From NCBI RefSeq assembly GCF_009755815.1, contig NZ_WRPK01000007.1, positions 310,001 to 374,000 on the forward strand: DNA of 64,000 bases, read 5' to 3'. Positions 41,361 to 50,009 of the stretch are shown here, piece after piece; position 1 is the stretch's first letter; every line of letters starts with the position of its first letter. Under the pieces are notes generated by a model, which was not told where the DNA came from, made no database searches, and saw only the letters and a list, made by a program, of their open reading frames with translations. The stretch is from Flavisphingomonas formosensis. GTDB taxonomy: Bacteria > Pseudomonadota > Alphaproteobacteria > Sphingomonadales > Sphingomonadaceae. Made by a program: the position numbers and the translations under genes.

Positions 41361-42194
41361 TCAGCTTCCGTCGAAATCTGTCGATATCGACACCGTTCTC
41401 CATTGAGCGAGAATAGCCGCATCCCCCAGATGCTTCGCTTCGATCGCTGCTACGGTGTCACTGCCAAGTGGCAGTCGGACCGGAGGGTTGGCGGCATCGG
41501 CGAAATCAACAAGCACCTGCGCGAGTTTCGCCGGATCACCGGGCTGTGCATGGTTCAGCCCTGTCGCAACAGAACGGACGCGACCGGCGGTGGCTACATA
41601 ATCGTCGATGATCACCGGGCTGACCGAAAGTGACGAGGCGTCGAGAAAGTCCGTTCGGAAATAGCCCGGCTCCACGACGGTCACATGGATGCCGAGCGGC
41701 GCCAGTTCCGCGTGCAACGCCTCGGAAATCCCCTCGACCGCAAACTTCGTGGAGGAATAGACGCCAAACCCTGCCGCGCCCCGATATCCTCCGATCGACG
41801 AGATGTTGAGCACGCGACCAGAGCGCGCGGCGCGCATGTGTGGCAGTACGCCGCGGGTCACGTTGAGCAGACCGAACACGTTGGTACGATAGACGGCTTC
41901 GACCTCGGCGGCGCTCGCTTCCTCGACAGCGCCCATCAGGCCGAAGCCGGCATTGTTGAGCAGGACGTCGATACGGCCGAACCGGGTGATGGCGGCTTCG
42001 ACCGCCGCGCCGACTTGATTCTCATCCGTCACGTCAAGTGCCAGCGCCAGCAGATTGGGCTGCTCGCCAAAGCGATCGACGACAGCCCGGGGGCTGCGGG
42101 CGGTCGCGACGACGGCGTCACCTCGAGCCAAGGCGCGGTCTACGACCAGCGCGCCGAAACCGCGCGAGGCGCCGGTGATGAACCAGGTCTTCAT
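41361..42194 (-). CDS. Short-chain dehydrogenase/reductase
   Basis: SDR of 277 aa, longer than the classical form because of a C-terminal extension. FITGASRGFGA near residue 6, NNAGFGLMG, LNISSIGG with Ser, YSSTK with Tyr and Lys, then a 90-residue tail with PLGSDTVAAIEAKH that is typical of the retinol-dehydrogenase-like oxidoreductase branch. Start 42194 (ATG; AAGGA 8 bases upstream). Last gene of a five-gene - strand operon. Confidence 0.88.
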   Translation of the reverse strand: MKTWFITGASRGFGALVVDRALARGDAVVATARSPRAVVDRFGEQPNLLALALDVTDENQVGAAVEAAITRFGRIDVLLNNAGFGLMGAVEEASAAEVEAVYRTNVFGLLNVTRGVLPHMRAARSGRVLNISSIGGYRGAAGFGVYSSTKFAVEGISEALHAELAPLGIHVTVVEPGYFRTDFLDASSLSVSPVIIDDYVATAGRVRSVATGLNHAQPGDPAKLAQVLVDFADAANPPVRLPLGSDTVAAIEAKHLGDAAILAQWRTVSISTDFDGS

Positions 42195-42223
42195 GGCCAA
42201 ATCCTTTCGAGAGGCAGCGCGGG

Positions 42224-42529
42224 TCAGGCGCGGGGGTTCATGGCGGTTGCGAAGGTCAGTTCCATTTCTCGGGCGAGAAGATCAGGAAACCTGACGAGCA
42301 GCGCCTTGGTGTAAGGCTGCGCGAAATGCGCATCGAGGTCGGCGCGCGAGGCCCAGGTTTCGTAGAGGATCCAGGCATTCGGATCGTCATTGTCCCGATG
42401 AAGCGTGTAGCCGAGCGAACCGGCCTCTTTCGAGGTGGGATAGATCAGCGCCTTCAGCGCTTCGCCGAGTTCAACGGCATGCTGAGGCTTTGCGGTGAGG
42501 CGGGCGATCAGGGTCAGTTGGGTGGTCAT
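42224..42529 (-). CDS. Antibiotic biosynthesis monooxygenase (ABM) domain protein
   Basis: Ferredoxin-like dimeric alpha/beta protein of 101 aa. LTLIARLTAKPQHAVELGEALKAL, then SLGYTLHRDNDDPNAWILYETWAS and the helix DLDAHFAQPYTKALL are the family hallmarks (compare YgiN and quinone monooxygenases). Such cofactor-free proteins oxidise quinols or act as catabolic accessory proteins. Operon neighbours are SDRs and a VOC protein. Confidence 0.88.
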   Translation of the reverse strand: MTTQLTLIARLTAKPQHAVELGEALKALIYPTSKEAGSLGYTLHRDNDDPNAWILYETWASRADLDAHFAQPYTKALLVRFPDLLAREMELTFATAMNPRA

Positions 42530-42563
42530 GATAGTCTCCCTTGGATTGGGGGTGGTTCGGGGA

Positions 42564-43325
42564 TCAGAGCCCGGCAACCGACATCTTGATATTATGGCCA
42601 CCATCGACCGTGATGGTCTGGCCGGTGACGTAGCTGGCTTGGTCGGACGCCAGCCAAAGCATGGCGTCGGCGATCTCCCGCGCCTCTCCAATGCGTCCGA
42701 GCGGCACGTTCGCTTCGTAGAACGGCCGCATGTCGCGCCCTTGCGTGAAGCGGTCCGACATCTCGGTCTTGATGAAGCCGGGCGCGATGCCGTTTACGCG
42801 GATGCCGTCACCGCCCAGCTCAACAGCAAGGGCGCGGGTCAGCGATTCCGAGCCGCCTTTCGTGGCGGAATAGACCGGCAGCTTCGCACCGCCCTGCCGG
42901 CCCCAGAGCGACGACACAGTGATGATCGATCCGCCCGGCCGCCGCAGATGCGGGATCGCATATTTGGCGGTGAGGAGTGTGCCGCGGATGTTCGTGTCCA
43001 GCACCGCATCGACATCCTCCACACTCAACTCGGCGAGTGGCAGCACATGCGGCGGCTCGATTCCGGCATTGGTGATCAGCGTGTCGATCGGACCGAACCG
43101 GTCGACCGCGTTGGCGATGAAGGCCTCGATCTGCGCGGCGTCCTGGACATCGGCGGTCTGGAACCAGCCGGCGCCGCCAAGCCGATCGATTTCCGCGACG
43201 GCCTCGGCTCCGCGTCCCGCGCGACGCCCCGAGATTGCGACATTCGCGCCCGTACGGGCGAAGGCGAGCGCGGTGGCATAGCCGATGCCCGAGGTCGCGC
43301 CGGTGATAACGATGGTCTTGGTCAT
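42564..43325 (-). CDS. Short-chain dehydrogenase/reductase
   Basis: Classical SDR of 253 aa. VITGATSGIGYATA cofactor motif, TNAGIEPPH, TVSSLWG with Ser, YSATK with Tyr and Lys, and TVDGGHNIKMSVAGL at the end. Middle gene of the VOC-SDR-SDR-ABM-SDR operon that diverges from the LysR gene. Confidence 0.9.
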   Translation of the reverse strand: MTKTIVITGATSGIGYATALAFARTGANVAISGRRAGRGAEAVAEIDRLGGAGWFQTADVQDAAQIEAFIANAVDRFGPIDTLITNAGIEPPHVLPLAELSVEDVDAVLDTNIRGTLLTAKYAIPHLRRPGGSIITVSSLWGRQGGAKLPVYSATKGGSESLTRALAVELGGDGIRVNGIAPGFIKTEMSDRFTQGRDMRPFYEANVPLGRIGEAREIADAMLWLASDQASYVTGQTITVDGGHNIKMSVAGL

Positions 43326-43352
43326 GGGAATTCTCCTTGTGTCGGCGCTCGC

Positions 43353-44003
43353 TCACGCGGCCGGATAGACCGCTTCCCAAGCGGCATTCGGGTCGGTGGC
43401 GAGCATCCAGAAGACATCGGCCGCCGCGCTCGCTTCGGCGGAGTCGGGCGCGACGAGCGTCGCGACTGTCGCGATACGGATGCGGATGCCCCGCTCGGCC
43501 ATCGGCTCAGCCAGGCCCTGCACGATGTTGCGTAGCGCAGCCTTGCCGGCGCCGAGCACGGCCCAGTCGGCGCTTGGGTGAATTCCTAACCCGCCCCCGG
43601 TCACAAGGATCGTGCCGCCGCGCCCACCGAACATCTCGGTCGCGGCGCGAATGGTGTTGAACCCGGCGGTGACGTCGATGGCCAGATCGCCGGCGATCTC
43701 GGCATCGGTCATCGAGAACAGATCATGGTTGCGCACCACGCCCGCGTTGAAGTGCACCGCGGTGAGGCCGCCGGTCAGGTATTCGGCCTTGGCGACGGCG
43801 GCGCGAAGCGAGGCCGGATCGGTAGCGTCCGCCGGGACAATATGGGCGGTGATGCCCTCGGCGTTGAGGTCGGCGGCCAGCGTAGCGAGCCGATCGGCGC
43901 TGCGCCCGGTCAGGACGATCTGCCAGCCTTCGCGACCGAACCTGCGGGCGACGGCCTGACCGATGCCGGGGCCGGCGCCGATGATCATGATGGATTTGGA
44001 CAT
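43353..44003 (-). CDS. SDR-fold protein lacking the catalytic tyrosine
   Basis: Rossmann-fold SDR homologue, 216 aa, starting MSKSIMIIGAGPGIGQAVA at 44003. The cofactor motif GAGPGIG is present, FNAG replaces NNAG, and the catalytic region reads TGGGLG...ADWAVLGAGKAAL. The Lys is kept but the Tyr four residues earlier is Leu. It is therefore unlikely to be a normal dehydrogenase; it may bind NAD(P) as a sensor or use other chemistry. Shorter than its operon neighbours. Confidence 0.82.
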   Translation of the reverse strand: MSKSIMIIGAGPGIGQAVARRFGREGWQIVLTGRSADRLATLAADLNAEGITAHIVPADATDPASLRAAVAKAEYLTGGLTAVHFNAGVVRNHDLFSMTDAEIAGDLAIDVTAGFNTIRAATEMFGGRGGTILVTGGGLGIHPSADWAVLGAGKAALRNIVQGLAEPMAERGIRIRIATVATLVAPDSAEASAAADVFWMLATDPNAAWEAVYPAA

Positions 44004-44080
44004 GCGGTGTTCCTTTGCGTGGAGAGAGGGCTGGCCGCCCCTCACGCGAGGGCCGGCCGGTCATTCTGTGCGTGGGGAGA

Positions 44081-44542
44081 TCAGGCAAGCACCTCGGCCA
44101 GTTCGATCAGATTGCCGAAGGGGTCGCAGAAGAAAGCGAGCTTGCGGCTGATCGCTTCGAGCACGAACGGCTCGGTGACGATGGTGACGCCGCGGCTGCG
44201 GAGCTTCTCGACGGTCGCTTCCACGCTGTCGACGTTCAGGCAGAAGTGGTGGTAGCCGGTCCAGCCAAGGCTGCTGCCAAGATCGGTATAGGGACGCACA
44301 TCCTGCGGCTGGGGATCGCCGCCGCCCAAGATCTCGACGTAGAAGTGATCGTCGGTCGCCGGCGCCACATAAGCGAGCTGCTCGTCGGCATAGTCCCACT
44401 TGGCGACGACGCGGAAGTCGAGCGTGCTCACATAAAAGTCGAGCGCGGTCTGCAGGTCCGGCGTCCGCACCGCGACGTGGTGGCCGCGCATGTCGGCGAA
44501 GGGCGAGGCGTTGTTGTGGGCGGGCGGAATGAAGTCGGCCAT
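44081..44542 (-). CDS. VOC-family (glyoxalase/extradiol dioxygenase fold) protein
   Basis: Vicinal-oxygen-chelate protein of 153 aa with two beta-alpha-beta-beta-beta modules. Module 1 begins MRGHHVAVRTPDLQTALDFYVSTLDF; module 2 has YHHFCLNVDSVEATVEKLRSRGV and ends AFFCDPFGNLIELAEVL. His in module 1, His in YHHF and Glu in LIELAE are candidate metal ligands. First gene of the operon next to the LysR regulator. Function could be dioxygenase, isomerase or lyase. Confidence 0.85.
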   Translation of the reverse strand: MADFIPPAHNNASPFADMRGHHVAVRTPDLQTALDFYVSTLDFRVVAKWDYADEQLAYVAPATDDHFYVEILGGGDPQPQDVRPYTDLGSSLGWTGYHHFCLNVDSVEATVEKLRSRGVTIVTEPFVLEAISRKLAFFCDPFGNLIELAEVLA

Positions 44543-44628
44543 TGGATATCTCCTTGCTTCCGCCGGAGCATTTCCGGCTGGCAGGAGCTTTTTGGTCCTT
44601 TCCAATTGAATCGATTAGGAGGATAGTT

Positions 44629-44651
44629 TTCTCATCAATACTGAGTGAGAA
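44629..44651. promoter_or_regulatory. LysR-type T-N11-A inverted repeat
   Basis: TTCTCA-N11-TGAGAA, a perfect 6-bp dyad with the 11-base spacing of LysR recognition sites. It ends 6 bases before the LysR ATG and lies about 90 bases from the divergent VOC start, which is the usual position for autorepression plus activation of the divergent operon. Confidence 0.7.
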
Positions 44652-44657
44652 TCAGCA

Positions 44658-45542
44658 ATGCGCGCGACCGACCTGTCCGAACTGGCCGCGTTCGACGCCG
44701 TCGCCCGTCACCGAAGCTTCCGACGGGCGAGCGAGGAGCGAGGGGTGACGGCGTCGGCGATCAGCCACGCCGTCAGCAATCTGGAAGCGCGCGTGGGCAT
44801 CCGGCTGCTCAACCGCACGACGCGCAGCGTTTCCCTTACCGATGCCGGCGCGATGCTGCTCGCCCAACTGTCCCCGGCTTTCGGCGAGATCGGCTCGGCA
44901 ATGGATGCGCTCAACCAGTTCAGGGACACGCCGTTCGGGACGGTGAGGATCAACGCGCCGAATTCGGTCGCTCCATTCGTGCTTGGGCCGGTGATCGGAC
45001 CGCTGATCGCCGCCAACCCGAACCTCACGCTCGAGATCGTGGCAACGGACCGGCTGGTCGATATCGTCGAAGAGGGCTTCGATGCCGGTATCCGGCTCGG
45101 CGAAAGCCTGCGCGATGGCATGACTGCGGTGAAGATCAAGCCGCGGCTGCGCTTTGCCGTGGTCGGATCGCCTGCCTATTTCACGCAGCACGGCATACCA
45201 ACGGAACCGGCCGATCTTGCCCGACATATTTGCGTGCGCAACACGTATCCAAGTGGCGTCGCATACCCTTGGTCGTTTGGTCGCGACGGCGACGAGATCG
45301 ATATCGATGTCTCGGGGCCTCTGGCGCTGCATGACCACGAATTGATGATCGAGGCGGCACTGGCTGGCATCGCTCTCGCCTACGTCTGGGAAGACCGGGC
45401 TCGTCCCTACGTCGAGAGCGGCAGGCTCGTGTCATGCCTTGCCGATTGGATCGCGCCGGAGGACTGGCTGTATCTCTATTACCCGACCCGGAAGTATCTT
45501 TCAGCAGGTATGAGGGCAATTATCGCTGCTCTGCGGGCTTGA
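44658..45542 (+). CDS. LysR-family transcriptional regulator
   Basis: LysR-type regulator of 294 aa. The N-terminal HTH, LAAFDAVARHRSFRRASEERGVTASAISHAVSNLEARVG, runs into the linker helix RLLNRTTRSVSLTDAG. The periplasmic-binding-protein-like effector domain follows (GTVRINAPNSVAPFVLGPVI onward). It belongs to the sphingomonad/proteobacterial group that controls divergent oxidoreductase genes. A T-N11-A site lies immediately upstream; the likely target is the 44542-41361 operon. Confidence 0.93.
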   Translation: MRATDLSELAAFDAVARHRSFRRASEERGVTASAISHAVSNLEARVGIRLLNRTTRSVSLTDAGAMLLAQLSPAFGEIGSAMDALNQFRDTPFGTVRINAPNSVAPFVLGPVIGPLIAANPNLTLEIVATDRLVDIVEEGFDAGIRLGESLRDGMTAVKIKPRLRFAVVGSPAYFTQHGIPTEPADLARHICVRNTYPSGVAYPWSFGRDGDEIDIDVSGPLALHDHELMIEAALAGIALAYVWEDRARPYVESGRLVSCLADWIAPEDWLYLYYPTRKYLSAGMRAIIAALRA

Positions 45543-45827
45543 AGGGTCCAGGCGGCAGCACTCTACAACATACGCCGTTTCGATTCAGCGCTCGGTATAT
45601 CGGCTCAAACCGCAAGCTGCCGTCAGCCCGCGCAAAGCGGCGGGTTGGCAATGCGCCCCAAAGACGATCACTGAGCCGCCGTCCCCGTGGGCCCACTAGC
45701 GGACATCGCAGACCCTATCGCCTTACCCGCCTGATCCAGCCAAGACTGGATCCTTTGGCTTCTGGGCGCCCAAGAACCGACGGCGACAAGCGGCCCAGTC
45801 CGCAGCATTGAATAATTGAAAAGCTAC

Positions 45828-46121
45828 CTACTTCGCCGCGAGAACCGTAAGTTTGTGGATTTGCGGCGCCTCCGAGAATAGTTCGCTCGCCTTGTCCATC
45901 AAAGCTGCAGCCACCTTGCCATCAAGATGGGCCTGCCGATCCTCCTCGCTATCGAAGGTGTCGAAGATTGCGTATTGTCCCGGCCCTTCTTCAATGGCGT
46001 ACCAGTTCAATGTGCCGGCTTCTTGCTGGACGAGAGGAAGCGCAGATCGGAGGAATGCCGCGACCTCGCTTTCCTTGCCGGGCTTCGCCTTCAGCGGCAC
46101 ATAAAGAGCGAGTTTCACCAT
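45828..46121 (-). CDS. Antibiotic biosynthesis monooxygenase (ABM) domain protein
   Basis: Small ABM-fold protein of 97 aa, starting MVKLALYVPLKAKPGKESEV at 46121. LNWYAIEEGPGQYAIFDTFDSEEDRQAHLDG and the terminal LFSEAPQIHKL match the quinol monooxygenase-like group. It stands alone with 285 bases on its left and 349 on its right in which I see no gene. Role unknown. Confidence 0.85.
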   Translation of the reverse strand: MVKLALYVPLKAKPGKESEVAAFLRSALPLVQQEAGTLNWYAIEEGPGQYAIFDTFDSEEDRQAHLDGKVAAALMDKASELFSEAPQIHKLTVLAAK

Positions 46122-46470
46122 GATTGTCTCCCATACGTGAGTCGGACGCCCCGCTCGGGTCCATAAAATCCACACGTTTGCGAGGACGAATGATCATCTG
46201 CTTCAACCTTCGTGGACGGCGTTTGTTCCAGGCTCGAAATGGTGTTGAGCAATGTGCCCGGGTAGAAAACAAATTGGCGCCTTCCACGAAGCCTTGGCGG
46301 GCTTGAGTCATGACATATAAGAAAATGGCCAAAGCGAGCAGTTTAAGCCGCGCTCCCGGTAACATATGTCCGAGCTGTGTGTTATGGAGGAGCACCGTGC
46401 AAATCCACACGGAAACTTGCCTGTTTCGGTGTAGCGAACGAGGGACGGCGCCTTAGTAAGGGCCAGGGAA
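46122..46470. other. Non-coding stretch between divergent genes
   Basis: About 350 bases between the ABM gene and the receiver-protein gene, which diverge. It should contain both promoters. No open frame with a recognisable domain and no clear operator is seen. Confidence 0.4.
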
Positions 46471-46860
46471 ATGACGGACGCGGTTTTGCTGCTTCTCGTG
46501 GAAGACGACCCAGCGATACTATTGACGCTCGAGGACGAGTTGGAAGAGGCTGGCTTCAAGACGCTGACTGCCCCCGCCGGGCAAGACGCGATCGGTATCC
46601 TCGACACGCATCAAGCTGAACTTGCGGGCCTGATCACCGATATCCGTCTTGGAGATGGTCCCGATGGTTGGGCGGTCGCTCATCATGCACGAGAACTCAA
46701 TCCGCTTATCCCTATCATCTATATGAGCGGAGACAGTGCGGCCGAGTGGCCCGTCAAGGGCGTTCCCAATAGCACAATGCTCCAAAAGCCATATGCGCCC
46801 ATGCAGGTGATTGTCGCGATCTCGACCCTTCTGAACGGCATAGCGCCACCCGCACCTTAG
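46471..46860 (+). CDS. Single-domain response regulator
   Basis: CheY-like receiver domain of 129 aa without an output domain. LLLVEDDPAILL gives the acidic pair, LITDIRLG the phospho-acceptor Asp near residue 57, YMSGDS the switch Ser, and LQKPYAP the invariant Lys. No histidine kinase is encoded nearby. Single-domain receivers of this type often sit in phosphorelays or the general stress response of sphingomonads; no partner can be named. Confidence 0.92.
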   Translation: MTDAVLLLLVEDDPAILLTLEDELEEAGFKTLTAPAGQDAIGILDTHQAELAGLITDIRLGDGPDGWAVAHHARELNPLIPIIYMSGDSAAEWPVKGVPNSTMLQKPYAPMQVIVAISTLLNGIAPPAP

Positions 46861-46894
46861 AGATCGCGAGTTGCGGCTTGAAGCGGTGCTCAGC

Positions 46895-47869
46895 TCACGG
46901 CGTGAGGACGATCGCCCCTTCGCTTCCGCCCACGTCAAGCGAGCGATGGATTTCGACGACGTCCGCCAGGGGCGCTTCACGCCAGATATTCGGCGCGAAG
47001 ATCTTGCTCGACATTGCGTCGAACACGTCTCGTGCCCGCTCCCGATATTCCTGCAGATCGGTGATATGCGCCGCCAGCCCCGGTCGGGTCAGGAACAACG
47101 ACTTCTTGTTAAGGGTGCCGAGCGCCACGGGGTCGGGCGCGCCCGACGATGCTCCGAACGACACCATCATGCCGCGCGAGCGCAGGCTGTCGATCGAAGC
47201 CTCGAATGTCGCCTTGCCAACCCCGTCATAGACGACATGCGCCATTTCGCCCCGAGTGAGCCGGCGCACCTCGGCGGGAATATCGCACTCGCCCCAGACT
47301 AGCACATGTTCGCAGCCCGCGGCCAGCGCCCGCGCGACACTTGAGCGGCGGGAAACGACCCCGATGACCGTCGCGCCCAGGTGCGTGGCCCAGGCCGCCA
47401 TGATCTGCCCGACTGCTCCTGCAGCGCCGTAAAGCAATGCAACGGTGCCGGGTGCGACAGAGTATGTGCTCTTGATCAGATATTGCGCCGTCAGTCCCTT
47501 GAACAGCGTCGCGGCCGCCTCGGCGAAGCTGATCCCCCCGGGAAGGTGGATAAGGCGCTCGGCGGGGTATGAACGCTCACTTGCGTAACTCCCCAGAGGT
47601 CCGAGCGCATAGGCGACCCGATCTCCGATTGCGACGTTTGTCACGCCCGCGCCGACTGCGCGAACATATCCCGCGCCTTCAAGACCAAGCCCGTTTGGCA
47701 GCGGAATTAGCACGGCGCCGTTCCGCTGGGTGACGTCGAGGTAATTCACCCCGATCGCCTGCTGTTCGAGCCACGCCTCTCCTGGACCGGGCTGCTGTGG
47801 CTCGATCCGATCGAGCTTCAACACCTCCGGGCCTCCCGTCTCTTCAAGACGAACGACATCAATCATCAT
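46895..47869 (-). CDS. Quinone oxidoreductase-like MDR enzyme
   Basis: Medium-chain reductase of 324 aa resembling NADPH:quinone reductase (QorA). GVNYLDVTQRNGA, LGLEGAGYVRAVGAGVTN, and the NADPH motif YGAAGAVGQIMAAWATHLGATVIG are complete, with no zinc-binding cysteines. It follows the amidase gene on the same strand with a 66-base gap, so the two likely form a TetR-controlled operon, perhaps for detoxification of an electrophile or amide. Confidence 0.92.
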   Translation of the reverse strand: MMIDVVRLEETGGPEVLKLDRIEPQQPGPGEAWLEQQAIGVNYLDVTQRNGAVLIPLPNGLGLEGAGYVRAVGAGVTNVAIGDRVAYALGPLGSYASERSYPAERLIHLPGGISFAEAAATLFKGLTAQYLIKSTYSVAPGTVALLYGAAGAVGQIMAAWATHLGATVIGVVSRRSSVARALAAGCEHVLVWGECDIPAEVRRLTRGEMAHVVYDGVGKATFEASIDSLRSRGMMVSFGASSGAPDPVALGTLNKKSLFLTRPGLAAHITDLQEYRERARDVFDAMSSKIFAPNIWREAPLADVVEIHRSLDVGGSEGAIVLTP

Positions 47870-47935
47870 CAGCTCCTTGCGAGGTCCAGAGGCGCAGCCC
47901 GCGCGGTAGGTTCCAACGCGCGGGCCGCACGTCTC

Positions 47936-49342
47936 TCAGAGGTTGGGAACGAGGCCGCGAACCGGGCTCACGCTCTCAAGAAGCGACGCCACGTGCAGGA
48001 TGGTGGACTCAGCCTGCCACTTGCCGACGATCTGCACGTTGATCGGCAGACCTTCGCTGCTGGTCCCGAACCGCATCGCCACGCCTGGCAGCCCGGTCAC
48101 GTTGAGCGGCACCGTGGCCCCCTGCAGATACGTCGCATCGACCGTCTGCCCGTCGATCGTGAATTCCTCAACGCCATGCTTGTGCGCGGGAATCGGCAGC
48201 ACATGGGTTATCAGCGCGTCGTAGCGCGAGAAATAGTCCGCATAGCCGTCACGCAGCCGCTCGGCGGCCTGTTCGGCTTCGATGAAATCCTTGAGCGACG
48301 TCTCGGGCAGAGACAGCATGGTCCTGGACATCTTGTACATCTGGTCTTCATGCCCTGCCACCGCGTCACGGAAAGCGGGTTGCATCTCCATCACGTGGAG
48401 GCGGTTGAACACGTCGAGCGCGAAGTCGCGCTCCAGCGCGGGAATGCCGACTTGCTCGACGAGCACGCCTATGTTCCTGAGGGCTTCCGCGGCTGCCTTG
48501 ACGGTGGCCGCCACTTCGGGATCGACCGGGCCGAAGCCGGGGCCGACCATCCAACCGACGCGCAGCTGGCGGAAGGGCTGCTGGCCGATGCCGTTGTCGA
48601 ACTGGACGGTGCTGGTGGCGAAGGCATCCTGCCCATCGGGTCCAGCCAGCAGCGAGAAGGCGAGCGCCACGTCGCGCACCGAGCGGGCCATGGGGCCGAC
48701 ATGCCAGAAGCGGCGCGGCGCACGTGGCCAGATGCCGGTCATCGGCACGCGTCCGTGAGTCGCCTTCATTGAGGTGATACCTGTCTGCGCCGCAGGTCCG
48801 CGAACGGAGATGGCGAGGTCGGTCCCGAGGCCGAGGGGCGACATGCCCGCCGCGATCGCGGCAGACTCGCCGCCGCTGGAACCACCCGGCGTGCGGCTGA
48901 GGTCCCAGGGATTGTTCGACCGGCCCGACAGCAGATTGTCGCTTTCGATCCAATAGGAGAATTCGGGAAGGTTGGTCTTGGCAAGCAGGATGCCGCCCGC
49001 CGCCTTGAGCCGGGCGACGCTGGTGGCGTCGGCACTGGGCGTGCGGCCCTTGAAGATCGGCGAGCCGCGCTGCGTCAGGACCTGTGCGGTATCAATCGAG
49101 TCCTTGGCGGTGAATGGGATGCCGTGAAGCGGGCCTATAGGCAGCCCTGCAAGCACTGCAGCCTCCGCCTTCCTGGCATCCTCCAACGCGCGCTCAGCCA
49201 CGGTCACGATGGCGTTCACCTGCGGATCGACAGCCCCGATCCGATCGAGATGCGCCTTTACGACCTCTACGGGAGAAACCTCTTTCGTGCGGATCAACTC
49301 GGCCAGCTTGGTGGCATCGGCATAGTGTAGATCGTCGGTCAT
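47936..49342 (-). CDS. Amidase-signature family hydrolase
   Basis: Amidase of 468 aa with the Ser-cisSer-Lys triad. Lys is in GIPFTAKDSID near residue 79, cis-Ser in PGGSSGGESAAIAAG near 154, and the nucleophile Ser in LAISVRGPAAQTG. The last motif still fits the signature pattern, but the common GGS is AIS. Substrate could be an aliphatic or aryl amide; it lacks the partner subunits of tRNA amidotransferase and is not GatA by context. Divergent from the TetR gene, with two copies of a palindromic operator between them. Confidence 0.9.
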   Translation of the reverse strand: MTDDLHYADATKLAELIRTKEVSPVEVVKAHLDRIGAVDPQVNAIVTVAERALEDARKAEAAVLAGLPIGPLHGIPFTAKDSIDTAQVLTQRGSPIFKGRTPSADATSVARLKAAGGILLAKTNLPEFSYWIESDNLLSGRSNNPWDLSRTPGGSSGGESAAIAAGMSPLGLGTDLAISVRGPAAQTGITSMKATHGRVPMTGIWPRAPRRFWHVGPMARSVRDVALAFSLLAGPDGQDAFATSTVQFDNGIGQQPFRQLRVGWMVGPGFGPVDPEVAATVKAAAEALRNIGVLVEQVGIPALERDFALDVFNRLHVMEMQPAFRDAVAGHEDQMYKMSRTMLSLPETSLKDFIEAEQAAERLRDGYADYFSRYDALITHVLPIPAHKHGVEEFTIDGQTVDATYLQGATVPLNVTGLPGVAMRFGTSSEGLPINVQIVGKWQAESTILHVASLLESVSPVRGLVPNL

Positions 49343-49355
49343 ATCGGCATCCTAC

Positions 49356-49424
49356 CTGTCACTTGATAGGTGACCGAATGGACCTTTCCTTTTGCCGAGT
49401 CAACGTCTATCTATCACTTGATAG
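49356..49424. promoter_or_regulatory. Duplicated TetR-type palindromic operator
   Basis: CTATCACTTGATAG (CTATCA-CT-TGATAG, perfect dyad) at 49411-49424 and CTGTCACTTGATAG, one base changed, at 49356-49369. Their centres are 55 bases apart in the 103-base amidase/TetR intergenic region, so one site covers each promoter. Confidence 0.78.
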
Positions 49425-49445
49425 GCAGCTCGAAAATGAGGCTCC

Positions 49446-50009
49446 ATGGCTACCGATATGAGAGAAGCGATCCTTGAAGCAGGGCGACGTGCGGTGCAGG
49501 CGCACGGTTATAGCGGCCTGAACTTCCGCGAGCTCGCCAGTGAAGTGGGCATCAAAGGCGCCAGCATCCATTATCACTTCCGCACGAAAGCGGATCTCGG
49601 TGCCGCTGTGGCTCGCCGCTACTGGGAAAGCTCGGATGCCACGCTCGGGGCGTTATGGGACCGATATGCCGATCCCAAGGAGTGGCTCCTGCATTATCCC
49701 GAGACCTTCCGACAGTCGCTCGAGAACGACAACCGTATGTGCCTGGCCAGCTTCATGTCCGCCGAGCATGACGATCTGCCCGAAAGCGTAAGGATCGAGG
49801 TGCAGGCTTTTGCCGAAATCAACGTGAAGTGGCTCACCAGGGCGGTTTCGGCTGCGACCGGCGCGACGCCCGAAGAAAGCGAACGGCGCGCGCGAAGCAT
49901 CTTCGCGGCCGTTTCAGGCGCGCAGCTTATGGCACGAAGTCGCGCGGACATTGGGGTGTTTGACGCACTCATGGACGGCTACCGACATTTCGGTCTTATT
50001 CCCACGTAG
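49446..50009 (+). CDS. TetR-family transcriptional regulator
   Basis: TetR-type repressor of 187 aa. The HTH spans REAILEAGRRAVQAHGYSGLN, FRELASEVGIKGASIHYHFRTKADL. The helical C-terminal domain resembles the TetR_C group with VKWLTRAVSAATGATPEESERRA. It faces the amidase/quinone-oxidoreductase operon and almost certainly binds the CTATCA-CT-TGATAG pair between the two genes. Confidence 0.93.
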   Translation: MATDMREAILEAGRRAVQAHGYSGLNFRELASEVGIKGASIHYHFRTKADLGAAVARRYWESSDATLGALWDRYADPKEWLLHYPETFRQSLENDNRMCLASFMSAEHDDLPESVRIEVQAFAEINVKWLTRAVSAATGATPEESERRARSIFAAVSGAQLMARSRADIGVFDALMDGYRHFGLIPT

